A stretch of 64,000 nt of DNA. Source: Diphasiastrum complanatum. Taxonomy: Eukaryota > Streptophyta > Lycopodiopsida > Lycopodiales > Lycopodiaceae. The stretch is from positions 74,269,501-74,333,500 of the forward strand of contig CM055095.1 in NCBI GenBank assembly GCA_029204225.1. The letters run 5' to 3'. Under the pieces are notes generated by a model. It had not been told where the DNA came from and searched no databases. It was given only the letters and a program-made list of their open reading frames with translations. A program made the position numbers and the translations under genes. Position 1 is the stretch's first letter; the number at the start of each line of letters is the position of its first letter. Shown here piece after piece: positions 45,022 to 57,175 of the stretch.

Positions 45022-45757
45022 TGTTGAATTCACACATGTGGACTGTCCACAACATGTACTTGTGATCTCCTAAGGTGTGTAGGTGCACCAAGATCAAGAC
45101 TAGATTGAGATTCAAGATCTATCTTTGATTCTATGGCAAAAACACACTACTACTTGCATTCAATCACTTCCAACTCTCACTCACACGTGTGGGAAGTATT
45201 CAAAAAATAATCTAAGTAAAAACAAGCTGCTCTCCTCGGGTAGAGAGAGAAAGAACATCATGAGCTCTCGGGTAGAGAGAGAAAGCTAGAAATCCAATAA
45301 CTCACAAAATCCATGAAATCACCAAATCAATTAGATCCAAAATGAGGAGTACAATGATACTAGTAGATCCACGAGCTACCACTATGCTTAACTATGATTG
45401 GACCCTACTTTGTCACCTCTTGATCCTATTGGACCATTGATCCATACACCTCTTAATTCTATTGGATTATATTCAAGCACACCTCAATTTCCTATTGGAC
45501 CTCACAAGGTTCCAACTCTAAATCCTATTGGACCTCTTGGAATTCATCAAACAAAAGCTTTACACTTTTCTACACTCTAATTGGAACGTGTTTAGCCTCT
45601 TACTCTATTTTGGCTCAATAGTGGCATTACAAGTGGAAATGCATAATTTGCCATCTATGCCAAATTTATTCCTATCAACATCCTACACCTAGATGCTTGA
45701 TGTAAAAAACATAAGACCCCTATATCTAACATAGATAATCTTTTTCAATTCTTCACA
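45022..45757 (-). repeat. 5' LTR of R
   Basis: Plus-strand TGTTGAATTCAC to AATTCTTCACA, pairing with 39640-40376 and with the LTR of B (1496-2231). Confidence 0.97.
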
Positions 45758-45762
45758 GGATC

Positions 45763-46104
45763 CACCTCAAAGATCAAGTGCTCCAAGAAGATCCACAAAG
45801 TCAAGGGCTGAGCCTTCAAGGCTCACTTATCTTGGCAAAGGTAATCAAGGGGGCTTTATTCATGCAATTGAAAAAGCTACTGAGAAATACGGCCAAGTTT
45901 AGGAAACCGCTGCAGAAAAAGCAGGCATGATAAGCCAATTGTTGTGAGGACATTCTCTAAATGGTTTCAAGACTAGGAAAGATGAACATGTAAAACTTAT
46001 AAACCCTCAAAGTATAAAGCTGCAGAGAGTGCAACAAGCTTTTATAGAAGAACTATGAAGAACCTGAAGGAGAGTAGCTAAGTGGTGAGTGAGCTTGCTG
46101 CCTA
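45763..46104 (+). pseudogene. remainder of element Q coding region
   Basis: Continues the Q frame after the R insertion: CACCTCAAAGATCAAGTGCT gives PQRSSAPRRSTKSRAEP, the Arg/Ser-rich linker that in copia sits between integrase and RT, then SRLTYLGKGNQGGF and a stop at about 45900. No RT follows; about 200 bp later the 3' LTR starts. So Q had already lost integrase and RT before or independently of R. Confidence 0.75.
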
Positions 46105-46353
46105 TGCAACCAAATCAATTTCTACTTGTTTCTCAGCTTGAAGGCTGTACTACAGCCTGTAGTACACATGTGTGAGCTCGGATTTCAATGTTGATCAATG
46201 CTTTTGATTATTAGTGCTTGTTGTTTGTCAAATTGTCAATGTAGATCAACTTTTTGATGACTTGTTTTTTAATAGATTGTTAAGCAAGCATCCAATCACT
46301 CTTGTGGATCTTTTGTAGATCCATTTATGGTCCTAAAGTTTAGTACTTTCACA
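46105..46353 (+). repeat. 3' LTR of Q, partial
   Basis: Matches the distal 245 bp of the 5' LTR (37119-37364), ending TAGTACTTTCACA at 46353. The proximal part is missing. Confidence 0.85.
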
Positions 46354-46402
46354 AAATAAACAAATGTAACAAATATGACTAAACTAGTTGAAAACTTTCA
46401 CA
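46354..46402 (-). repeat. 49-bp LTR end of H/M family
   Basis: AAATAAACAAATGTAACAAA to GAAAACTTTCACA matches 31958-32006 of M almost exactly. It abuts the end of Q's LTR on one side and the interior of Q' gag on the other: a double junction. Confidence 0.75.
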
Positions 46403-47315
46403 GGGCCCACTATCAATCCACCAAGGGTCTCTTGAATTGCTATTGCTTGTTGGTGAGGATGTAGATGTCATCCTCCTCCTTCTCATATGCAAGGTTTTCT
46501 TTTTTGTCCTCCTCCTCTTGTGCTCTTAGCCTCTTGTAGCATTTGGATGCATAATGGCCCTTCTTTCCACAAAAGAAACATTTTTGCTTTGACTTGTCCT
46601 TTGAGCTTGATGCATCATGCTCTTTTTTGGCCTCCTTTGGATGATACTTCTTGCCATTGGTCTTCTTTTTTCCCTTGAATCAGAAATTGGCTTCTCATCT
46701 CTATCCTACAAAGACAATGAACTCATTCTTGCCTTGGTGTGGAGCATCCTTCACTCTTTAGCCACTAATACACTATGAAGTTTCTCTATATTTGGCAAAG
46801 TGTCTTGGATGGCAAAACTTTGGACCAAATTTGCAAATTCATCTTCTAGATTATTAAGGAAAATTTGTAAAAGCTCTCCATCGTAAATCTCCTCTCCAAT
46901 GGAAGCCAATTCCCTATTTAGAGACTTGATTCTAAGCACATAGTCTTGTGCACTCTCCTCACTTCTTCTCATGCTTTGCAGAATCTGATTTCTAAGTATG
47001 AGGTCTCTCGAAGTGTTGTTTGATTCATAGATTGATTTTAAAGAATTCTAAGCCTTATTAGCACTAGTACATGATGATACATCTCTCAAAAGATCATTGC
47101 TTGCATTCATCTTCACACAATGAAATGCTTGTCTAGATCTCTTCTTGTATTTGATCAACTCTTGTGCACCTAGAGGTTCATCTTCATCATCAATCAAGAA
47201 CTCATAAAGGTCTTGGAGCACCATTAGTGACTCCATCCTAACCTTCCAAATAGAATAATTTTGTAGAATTTAATCTCTCCCTAGCTTCTAGAAGGTATGC
47301 TCCAATAGATCCCAT
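46403..47315 (-). pseudogene. copia gag relic Q' (inverted copy of the Q family)
   Basis: Minus-strand gag from MGSIGAYLLEARERLNST (47315), MVLQDLYEFLIDDEDEPLGA, KKRSRQAFHCVKMNASND, then MRRSEESAQDYVLRIKSLNR and ASIGEEIYDGEL. The zinc knuckle lies near 46580-46540. It is cut at the protease start (TWWIDSG, with the catalytic Asp present, unlike in Q). Stops near 47050 and frameshifts near 46740-46700. Confidence 0.88.
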
Positions 47316-48235
47316 CTTACTAGTGACTTCTACAAATAAGAAATAGATTCGATTGACTTTGAAACTCACAAACGTCTCACACTTCTAGTGTTTCACTCAA
47401 ATTGGATTTCTTATCCAACAAATGGACTTATAATCTCAATTCTAGCACTCTCTCACAAAGTTGAAATGAAAAAGAGATGATGTGAAATCTACTTACAATC
47501 AAATCTTGCCAATTTTTCACTCTGTCTATGACGTAAGGAAGACGTCTACACAAACCTGCAAGCAGTAGCTCAAATTTCATACAAGTATTTGTGACAATTG
47601 TCTCACGTTTCCTCAATTTGGAAATCTTTGCAAATTGCAATAAATCCAAAATTTTCTTTATTCTAGATCTATCATAGAGGTTTATCTATGATGACAATCA
47701 TAATATTACCTGATATTCTGCAAAATCTACAGCCATAGTCTTCAACGTCTTGTCTACAGGCTGTAACAACTTCTGAGCCTCCTACAAGGATTACATAATA
47801 ATCCAACTCAATAGCCAACCCCATAAACTTACATCACTCTAGAAGCTTATAAGATGTACTTTCTGTACATACAAAACAATGCTCAAGAAAATTGGTTTTG
47901 CTTTGAACCTAGAGACTTACAAAAGTTTTACTTTGTCTTGATTACCTCAAATTTGACTTCAGACCTATCTTTGAACTTCTAGTCACAGTTCTTACACTCC
48001 CTCACAAAGAAGAAATGAAGATTAGATTTGATTCTATCAAAGACTTATCAAATCATTTTAATTTTGCACCATTTTTGGACAAAAAACATGACTAAATCTC
48101 ACTCACACTTCTTGATGTACTTTCAAGACCTGTAAAACAAGTTTAGAGGATCTGATTTTGGCCTAGATTAATTAGATCTCATGACCTTATGTCAAATCTA
48201 ATCAATGGCACTCATTCTTGGTAGCTTATATCACA
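47316..48235 (-). repeat. leader of Q', inverted relative to Q
   Basis: Matches Q leader 37.63-38.16 kb in reverse (for example the words around ACCTTATGTCAAATCTAATC at 48.18 kb), with an extra segment at about 47.5-47.95 kb absent from Q. No primer site or LTR survives to the right. Non-coding. Confidence 0.75.
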
Positions 48236-49619
48236 ACTACAATTAACTACCTTTTGCCATGAAAATTTGCCACGCCATGCGATGCCTTAGTCAATTTAGG
48301 TGAAATATTGTGGGCGTGGTAGAGCCACGTGTGGCTCTGCCATGTCAAAAGCTCCGGTGATACTGCAAAGCCAAAAACCTGGGCTCGTCGTCTCGCATTT
48401 TTTCAAAAATAAGTCGGCATGGTTAGCCACGCATGGCTTTGCCACAACCACATTTCTGGCCGACTCCCTGCCAGCCGCTCACGTCGCAAGGGCAGAGGTT
48501 TCTGGAAAAAAAAAAAAGTAGGCGCGACACTACCACACGTGGCAATGAAAATTTATTGTCCTTGGAATATTGCCACACGTGGCAATATTCTAGGGACAGT
48601 CAATTTTTATTGCCACACAAGTATTGTCATTTTTTAAAAGAGCGAATCAATTTTAGCTATGTTAGTCATATGTATGAATTTGAACTATCTAACTATGTTA
48701 AATTCAAAATTTACGTGAAGTAATTATCAAATGAGCAATCTGAAATGATAATGTCAAAATTAAGTGATTTCGAGTGACATCAAATTTGAGATATATTGTG
48801 TGATAGGGGGATTGAATTCAAAAAATCCAAATTGTAATAACCACTAGAGAAAACCCCTAAGATGAGGATAGGAAAACACAAGAGAGACTGTGGAGCAAAA
48901 CCACCCAACCAATCCTAGATCCCTCCTGGAGATGATAAAAATGCAGCAAAATAATGCCATTTGATCCTAGAAATGATGGAGAAAACACCTACTTAAGATC
49001 CAAACAAGATCTAGAAGCTAGATTACTAATCAATGCATTGATTCCTAGCTTGTCTTGGCTTGAACTCCATGAATTAGCTCCAAAGCTCTTCACACATGTG
49101 AAAGTACAGCCTGTTGCTACCTGTGTACTGTACCTGCAACTCCAAACTCATTTAATCATCATAAAAAATCATATGCCAATAGCATTCATCAATCAAATCA
49201 TAGACTCAAACTAGTCAAGAAGGAAAATCTTGATTTTGTTCATAATTGGATGGAAATCCCATCACATATTTATACATGTAGAGCTCGGACCTGAGCATGT
49301 TAGGGCTTCTATGTATTCATCATAACCTAACCCTAACATCTAGCCTAAAGATCCACTTGATCCACCCTATTTAGGGTCAATGCCTCGAGATCCAAAAACA
49401 ATGAGAAAAATGTTATTTTTAGCTCCTTCTTTTTCTCTACTCTATCTATGCACTCTTTGGACATATCCCAAAGGTACCATTCCAAAGCTAGATTAATGAT
49501 TTGACTTAGAATAAGGTATCCAATGCTTTTGGGACGTGTGACATCCCACAACATGGCCTCAAAGTCATTTACAAGTGGTAATTGTGCAAACAAGCTTGTG
49601 TAAATTTAACAGGAAAAAC
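48236..49619. other. non-coding stretch with a long hairpin
   Basis: No gene. 48.30-48.50 kb has several GCCACGTGTGGC-like palindromic words. The strongest structure is an inverted repeat centred at 48577 (separate entry). A minus-strand TATA-like TATAAATATGTG near 49272 and AT-rich DNA suggest an old LTR at 48.8-49.6 kb, unproven. Confidence 0.4.
48528..48630. repeat. long inverted repeat (foldback/MITE-like)
   Basis: Core GAATATTGCCAC-AC-GTGGCAATATTC (48565-48590) is perfect with a 2-nt loop. The arms extend with few mismatches to about 45 bp each (GGCAATGAAAATT on the left, AATTTTTATTGCC on the right, then a further CCACACGTGG/CCACACAAG). Confidence 0.85.
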
Positions 49620-49624
49620 CTCCT

Positions 49625-50159
49625 TGTCATGTACTTTAGTACATCCATGCTTATCAATGCATCAGAATATCCATTGTAAGCTTTGTAGGCCCAAAAGGAA
49701 CTATTAGCCTTAAGAACAAGGCGGTTCCCTCTTTAGGCCCTTCCAACTAATAAATAAGGATAATAGGCCACTAAGGACCCAATGTAGGCTAAATAATGCT
49801 TAACAAGGGTTAACTATCCTTCAAGATAGTTATGTTTAGTTAAGCAAGAGCATTGTCTATAACTAGGCAAGAGACATCATTTTGTGAATCTTTTGACTCA
49901 TTTGCAAGTGAGAGCTTCTAGCTTCCTTGTGAATGTGAGCCATAGAGATCTCCATTGCTAGGTCTCATGTGCTCTATCTACATGAATACATGTTCCATTT
50001 CCATTGATTGTACTCTTTCTTTCATTGCTAATGTGATTCCATTGTGATCTCATTGTTTCTAGCTTTCTAATGATATGCTATCTTGAATGCTTTGTACTTT
50101 TCTTGCTCTTAGCTTTACTTCCATTGTAATTGCTATTTGCTTAAGATTTGCACATGACA
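49625..50159 (+). repeat. 5' LTR of S
   Basis: 535 bp, TGTCATGTAC to GCACATGACA. Confidence 0.96.
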
Positions 50160-50164
50160 TTTCT

Positions 50165-50176
50165 TGGTATCAGAGC
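50165..50176 (+). other. primer-binding site, initiator tRNA-Met, element S
   Basis: TGGTATCAGAGC, 5 nt after the LTR. Confidence 0.93.
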
Positions 50177-51060
50177 TTAGATCCATGATTCATGATAATT
50201 CTATGAGGATTCCATTAGATTTGATGAGTTTATTGTTTTTGTAGCTTTCTTTTTGCTAATTTTTAACTTTGAATTTTTCAGTTCTGTTCAGACTAATTTT
50301 TGACATTCAATTTCGTTTTTCATTTCTAATTTGATTCCATATCTTTGTAGAGCTTTGTTTCAGCTCTAATTTTCACCAATTTTCAAGCCAATTGGATAAG
50401 AGATGCAAAAGTTATTGCACTTTTCCCAAGAGCTGTCAAAATAGGTGACTAGGATTTTGCTTTCACTTGAATTGAATTTTTCAGATCTGATCTGAGTTTT
50501 AATTTCTAGTTTCTTTTCATAGGATTTTAGAGCATTGTCTTAGCTTTGATCTGATCCATATGGCAGGTCATTTGGATTAGTATCCAAAAAGTTATGACAA
50601 ATCTTGATTTGTAGCTCTAGTTTTGTTAGTTTTCTTTCTTTAAAATTTTCAGTCATGTTCTGTGATTAATTTGACCTATCAAATCACATTCAATCATTGA
50701 TCTGATACTATAGTCTGATACAGCTTGTTGTTAGCTTTTCAGAAGTACTGAGTTTTTTGATTTGGATCAATATTGAGAAAGTTATGATCAAATTTGTGGA
50801 GATGGGTCAGAATTACCAGAATTTTGAAATTTTTTTGTGAATTCTTTCCAAGTGAGAGAGAAGCACGTCAGCTTTCAATTCTGAAGTTTCATGTCCTTTG
50901 TATATTTTTTTAATTTCTTCAATTTGAAGTTTGATTTTAAAAAAAACCAAACCTAACCCTACCTACCTACAGCCATAACCCACGCAACCTAGCCTAACCC
51001 TAATTCTCTCGCTCCCTCTCTCTCCTCCTTCACGCATTTCTTCGTCAATTCTTCATCACC
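50177..51060 (+). other. leader of S, first part
   Basis: Untranslated, T-rich, with repeated phrases of the type TTTCAGATCTGATCTGAGTTT and AGCTTT. Near 50948 a CCTAACCCTACCTAC word recurs in the leader of I (20968), marking the common origin of the two families. Confidence 0.6.
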
Positions 51061-51070
51061 CTCATTACAT

Positions 51071-51258
51071 TCAAGCCAGAATATCCTTCTTAGATGACTG
51101 AACGAATTCATCCAAATCAGAGAAAAGACCAACACCGCCCTGCTGCGTAGTCGAATCTGAAAGACGCGGAGTATACATTAGACTCTCCAAACCAGAAGAG
51201 GGACGAGCTGATTTGGAAAATCCAATCAGCTTAACGTGTGGCAGATCAGCTCGCGAGC
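51071..51258 (-). pseudogene. captured fragment of an unidentified host gene
   Basis: About 60 open codons on the minus strand ending in TGA (51073-51071). Contains [36 protein letters not shown] and VGLFSDLDEFVQSSKKDILA. The composition is that of an ordinary soluble plant protein tail, unlike anything in gag or pol. It sits head-to-tail with the calmodulin piece in the same antisense orientation. I do not recognise the family; the true start is missing. Confidence 0.5.
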
Positions 51259-51261
51259 TTT

Positions 51262-51632
<371 letters not shown>

Positions 51633-51689
51633 TCAACACCTCACGAAGCGGTGAGGAGACGGATCTTACCAAGATCCTTCCAAGAATTT

Positions 51690-52150
51690 TTCCCTCTCCT
51701 TCGGTCACCTTCGCTCTCTCTCTACCCCCGACGTCGGTCACCTCCTCTCTCTCTCTCTCTACCACGACGTTGGCTACCTCCCTCCTCTCTATACGAAGCC
51801 ATCGGTTGACGAAACGTCGGCTACCTCCCTCCTCTCTCTACGAAGCCATCGCTTACCTACCTTCTCTCTCTACCGCCCTCTTTCTCTCTCCTTCGGTTAC
51901 CTTGCCTCTCTCCCCTCTCTACCGCCCTCTTTCTCTCTCCTGCGTCACCTATCTTCTCTCTCTACCCTACTTCAGTTACCCCTATTCTCTCTCTACCCTT
52001 CGGTTATCCTTCTTCTCTCTCTACCCTCCTTCGGTTACCTACTTCTCTCACTCCCTCTTCCCCGATTCTCTCTCTACCCTCCTTCGGTCACCTACCTTCT
52101 CTCACTCCCTCTTCAGGAGCGCCCTCCTTTTCTCTCTCTCCCTCTGTCCT
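51690..52150 (+). repeat. pyrimidine-rich minisatellite in S leader
   Basis: Diverged repeats of TCTCTCTCTACC plus CTTCGGTTACCTACCT with roughly 30-60-bp spacing. The long Ser/Leu/Pro open frame (51593-52354) is a by-product. Confidence 0.8.
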
Positions 52151-52609
52151 AGTCTTCTTGAGTCGTCTCATATAGAATATTCCATAGAATATTTTCCACT
52201 ACTATTCTCAAAATATTCCACTCATTGCCTCACCTCCGTGCTCGGTAATAAAAATATTTGCCGACATTTTTCAAAAAAAATTATGGTTCCAAGATCATCC
52301 ACGAGCACCAGAATGCACCATAGAAGTAATAGGGAAAATTGTCTTAAATTTTGAAAATCTTCAAGATCTTTTCTATTCTTCTTTGAGCACAAGAATGTCT
52401 TGTGGATTCCAAAAATTTATTGAATTCAATTTTCACTTTTCTTTAGCCCCTTAATTCTAAGTTGTCTAAATTCAACTTACCTTTCATTCTTTAACTCTAC
52501 GTAACTTTTTTATTTGAGCTCCGAATTCAGTGAATTAAAAACAAAAAGTGTTCAGAACGATAAGACAAATTCACCGAGACTATCCAAATTACTGTTGTAA
52601 CACTTTAGA

Positions 52610-53590
52610 ATGGGTGGTAAGGGAAAACAGACAGTGGATATTTTGCCTACTGATGAAACGATGGAAGAACTACATGTTCCAAACCAGCCAGATAACATAT
52701 TAAATAAGATGCAAGCCACACAAGATCTGATAGTGGCAATGTTGCAAGAAATGAGACAAGATCGACAAGAAATGAAACAAAATCGACAAGATGATGAGAT
52801 GAAATGGACAAAATTGTTTCATAGCCTAGCTGGTAGGCAAGACAAACTAGCGGGAGCTGATCAGAGATCTAATGAGCCATCTACATCATTCTGACTATCG
52901 TCTCCATCACAAAATGTAACATCTTCTTAGGATGTACAAAGAATTGACATGGATAGGGGAAAACAAGTATTACAGACTAATATTGAATACCCAGTCAGAC
53001 TTGGAACTGATAGGGGCATGTCTGAACAACGAGTGCAACACTCCACGAGACTTCATGAACAACGGAACCACTTTGATGTTCGGGAGTACAAGGATAAGAT
53101 AACCATTCCAAAATTCAATGGTAACTTTAAGACCCTTGACATTGAGGAGTGGGTAGATAAATTACATCGTTACTTTACTCTGTTCAATAGAGATGACCGA
53201 GATAAAATCACTTTCGCTACGATCCACTTTGAAGAAGCAGCTTATGAATGGTGGAGGCGAAGGGAGAATGGGTTATCAATAGAGGAATGTAATGCATGAA
53301 CTAATTGGCCGTTATTTAAGAATGCTTATATTGAGACCTTCAGAAGACCATTCCAAGATGACGACAACTTTAAAAGATGGACAAGGATACATCAGAAGAG
53401 TTCAATACAAGAGTATATCAATTTTTGGAGTCTAACTCTTAAACTACCCACAATCTGTGATGCAGATCACTTACGAAGGTATATACAAGGACTGCAGCCA
53501 GATGTTGGAGCTGATGTAGCGTCATGTTTTTGTACTGATCTCGATCAAGCTATGCGGGTGGCTCTTAAAATTGAGCCTAAATATGCTGGT
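52610..53590 (+). pseudogene. gypsy gag, element S
   Basis: One frame from MGGKGKQTVDILPTDETMEE with only three in-frame stops (52892, 52928, 53297). Coiled-coil-like N-terminus (LQEMRQDRQEMKQNRQDDEM). Capsid core: EYKDKITIPKFNGNFKTLDI, EEWVDKLHRYFTLFNRDDRD, TFATIHFEEAAYEWWRRREN, FRRPFQDDDNFKRWTRIHQ, LTLKLPTICDADHLRRYIQG. After LDQAMRVALKIEPKYAG it runs straight into RNase H; the zinc knuckle, protease and RT are absent. Confidence 0.92.
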
Positions 53591-53925
53591 AGGTGGTCGA
53601 CTAGGAGCTATTTTGAGCCAATCAAATGGAGTTATTGCTTATGAAAGTAGGAAACTCACTGATAAGGAAGCGTCATATCCTACTCATGATAAGGAGATGT
53701 TGGCAATTGTGCATGCTCTTAAGAAATGGCGACACTATTTATATGGTTCTAAATTCTTGATTAAAAGTGACCATCATAGTCTGAAATATTTCTTGAGCCA
53801 AAAGCAATTGAATGACAAGCAGAAGAGATGGTTATCATAGGTTCAATCTTATGATTTTAACATTGAATATCTAAAAGAAAAGGACAATGTGGTTGCAGAT
53901 GCATTATCGAGAATAGTCTTTGCAG
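53591..53925 (+). pseudogene. gypsy RNase H, element S
   Basis: GRLGAILSQSNGVIAYESRK, LTDKEASYPTHDKEMLAIVH (catalytic Glu in the KEML block), ALKKWRHYLYGSKFLIKSDH, HSLKYFLSQKQLNDKQKRW, then a TAG at 53838 and NIEYLKEKDNVVADALSRI. It directly abuts gag, so roughly 2 kb (protease, RT) was deleted. The first catalytic Asp of RNase H lies in the deleted part. Confidence 0.92.
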
Positions 53926-54593
53926 ATGAATGCATCATCGAAATCTACAGAGAAATATGTGGCATACTTGGCGGAACATCAAAACGAAATTTTGGATCAT
54001 CCTCTAATGGAAGAGCACAGAATGTTGTGGTCAAATCTGAGATTCGGCACAGTCTCCGCAATAGCTGCGTTGAGTGCAGATTGGATAAAAGACATTCAAG
54101 CAAAATATATGGAGGATCCAGATTTGAATGATTTTTGGGAGGAAACTCAAGTTTCCAACTCAGATGTTCATCCCCGTTATAGGAAACAAGGACAAATATT
54201 GTTGTATGACAATTCTAGAGTTGTGCTTGCTTCTAAATCTGAGTTCATTCCGCAAGTGTTATATGAGCTACACTCATCTCCCAGTGCTGGGCATAGTGGA
54301 ATTTTGAAGACATATCAAACCACCCGCAAGCTATTCAAATGGGCTAGTATGAAGAAAGCTATATACACGCACGTGCAAGAATGTATTCCTTGTCAAGTGA
54401 ATAAGGTGGAACATGTTAAGCAACCAGGCTTATTGCATCCGCTATCCATTCCCATGTAGCGTTGGACGAGTATTAGCATGGATTTTATACCTTCCTTGCC
54501 AACAACAACTGGGGGATATGATGGTATCTATGTGGTGGTGGATCGGCTTACAAAATATGCACATTTCCTACCTTATAAAACTATGTTGTGGGT
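53920..54593 (+). pseudogene. gypsy integrase, first part, element S
   Basis: HHCC zinc domain (LYELHSSPSAGHSGILKTYQ ... HVQECIPCQVNKVEH), a TAG at 54457, then the catalytic core starts with [20 protein letters not shown] (first Asp), [16 protein letters not shown]. At 54594 element T interrupts; the same sentence resumes at 61559. Confidence 0.93.
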
Positions 54594-55426
<833 letters not shown>

Positions 55427-55427
55427 T

Positions 55428-55445
55428 GCCGGGGAGCACCACACA
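55428..55445 (+). other. primer-binding site, tRNA-Asp, element T
   Basis: TGGCGCCGTTGCCGGGGA, 18 nt complementary to the 3' end of plant tRNA-Asp (GUC), one base after the LTR. This primer is used by Athila/Tat-type gypsy elements. Confidence 0.85.
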
Positions 55446-55789
55446 CTCGCTTTGCCGCATAGTTTTTCTCGCACTCTCTTCTTCTCTCTTTTCTCTCCCT
55501 CTTCTCTTCTCTCTCTTCTCTTTTTTCACCAAAAAAATCGGATTTTAGGGGTAGAATAGTGTGAGTAGTACTAGTTTTTGTCGTTTTTTGTGATTTTTTT
55601 TGTTTGTTTGCACTGTAGGGAGAGATTGTGGGGTGGGGGGATCAGATCCAAGCACCCAATCCCTTCATTAATCCATAAAATCCATAAAAATAAAAATAAA
55701 AAGAAGCTCAAAATCTGTTTTTGGAGGGAAAAAGAGAGGCAAAATGTCATCATATTTTGATTTCTCAAAAACCAGTGGGCTTGAACCTT

Positions 55790-57175
55790 CGCATGACCGG
55801 CAGCAGCTTCAGTGTACTGTCCCAGACCTGCATAGAAGCCTGCGAGGGTTAGTTCCCATCGGATTTTGAAAAACCAGAGAAAAACCCAAAAAAAAATCGA
55901 AAATCCTTTGTAAAAATCAAAAAAAAAAAATCAAAACTCAAAACTAACCTTCGCAGAGCTCTCTGAAGTTCCACACAAAGAAGTCTGCGAGAGTTAGATC
56001 CCAAAAAAAGTGCCCCTGTGAAGGTTCCCAACAGCAAAAAATGGCCTAGAACCTTCTCAAACAACAAATTTTTGAGTTTCCTTGGGAAGTAATCTTCACA
56101 GAGCTCTCTGAAGTTCCATCTCACTGATACGAGGACACAGAGAAGTCAGTGAGAGTAAGATCCCAAAAAAAGTGCCCCTGTGAAGGTTCCCAAGAGCAAA
56201 AAGTGGCCTAGAACCTTCTCAGACAACAAATTTTTTAGTTTCCCTGGGAAGTAACTCTCGCAGCTTGGTAAGCAAGTGGATCTGACTCAGATACAAGCAC
56301 ATACCAGCTTGCAAAGATTAGTTCCCAGAAAATCTCAAAATTTGGCCAAAAAACCCCCAAAAAATACAATTTTTTCAAGATTTTTTGAGTTTCCTAGGGA
56401 AGTAACTCTTGCAGCTTGGTGAGCAGCTGAATCTGACTAAGATACAAGTGCATACCAGTCTGCAAGGGTTTTTTGCCAGAAAATCCTAAAATTTTGCAAA
56501 AAAAACACCAAAAAAATGCACTTTTTTAAAGATTTTTTGAGTTTCCTTGGGAAGTAACTCTTGCAGCTTGGTGAACAGCTGAATCTGACTAAGATACAAT
56601 GGCATGTTAGTCTGTGAGGGTTTGTTCCCAGAAAATCTTAAAATTTTGCGAAACAACCCCAAAAAAATGCACTTTTTTCAAGATTTTTTGAGTTTCCATG
56701 ATAAGTAACCCTTGCATCTTGGTGAGCAGCTCTGACTGAGATACAAGTGCATATTAGTCTGAAAGGGTTTGTTACCAGAAAATCTTAAAATTTTGCAAAA
56801 GAAACCCCAAAAAAATACACTTTTTTCAAGATTTCTTGATTTTCCTTGGGAAGTAACTCTTGCAGCTTGGTAGGCAGCTAAATCTGACTAAGATACAAGT
56901 TTACGCCAGTCTGCGAGGGTTTTTTCCCAGAAAATCTTAAAATCTTGCAAAAACACCCCAACAAAATGCACTTTTTTCAAGATTTTTTGAGTTTCCTTGA
57001 GAAGTAGCTCTTGCAGCTTAGTGAGTAGGTGAATCTAACTGAGATACAAGTTCTTACCAATCTGCAATGGTTTGTTCTCAGAAAATCTTAAAATTTTGCA
57101 AAAAAACACCAAAAAAATGCACTTTTTCTATGAGTTTTTGAGACCTGCTAGGAAGTAACCTTTGCAAAGAGTTTC
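55790..57175 (+). repeat. ~150-bp tandem array in T leader
   Basis: The phrase GAGTTTCCTTGGGAAGTAAC recurs at about 56.07, 56.24, 56.39, 56.54, 56.69, 56.84 and 56.99 kb, spacing 149-170 bp. Each unit carries GCAGCTTGGTGAGCAGCTGA, ATCTGACTAAGATACAAG, GTCTGCAAGGGTTTGTTCCC and an A-rich stretch. The first two units are a longer variant (CAGAGCTCTCTGAAGTTCCA). Divergence grows towards the right end. No coding potential. Confidence 0.9.

Larger units (their letters stand above)
39640..45757 (-). mobile_element. copia element R, near-complete, inserted in Q
   Basis: Two LTRs, primer site, full gag-pol order and polypurine tract, 6118 bp, flanked by perfect target duplication GGATC (39635-39639 and 45758-45762). 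By eye the LTRs differ at roughly two dozen positions over about 737 bp, i.e. around 97% identical, so it is the most readable and probably among the younger insertions. All catalytic boxes are present, but three frameshifts (near 43.45, 43.01 and 41.62 kb) split the polyprotein. Confidence 0.97.

Noticed and set aside
36665-46358. Target duplication for element Q
   Set aside because: Flanks are TCGAA and AAATA, which do not match; the right side is a recombined junction.
55790-57175. CRISPR-like array
   Set aside because: Units of about 150 bp without unique spacers, in a plant LTR element; ordinary tandem repeat.
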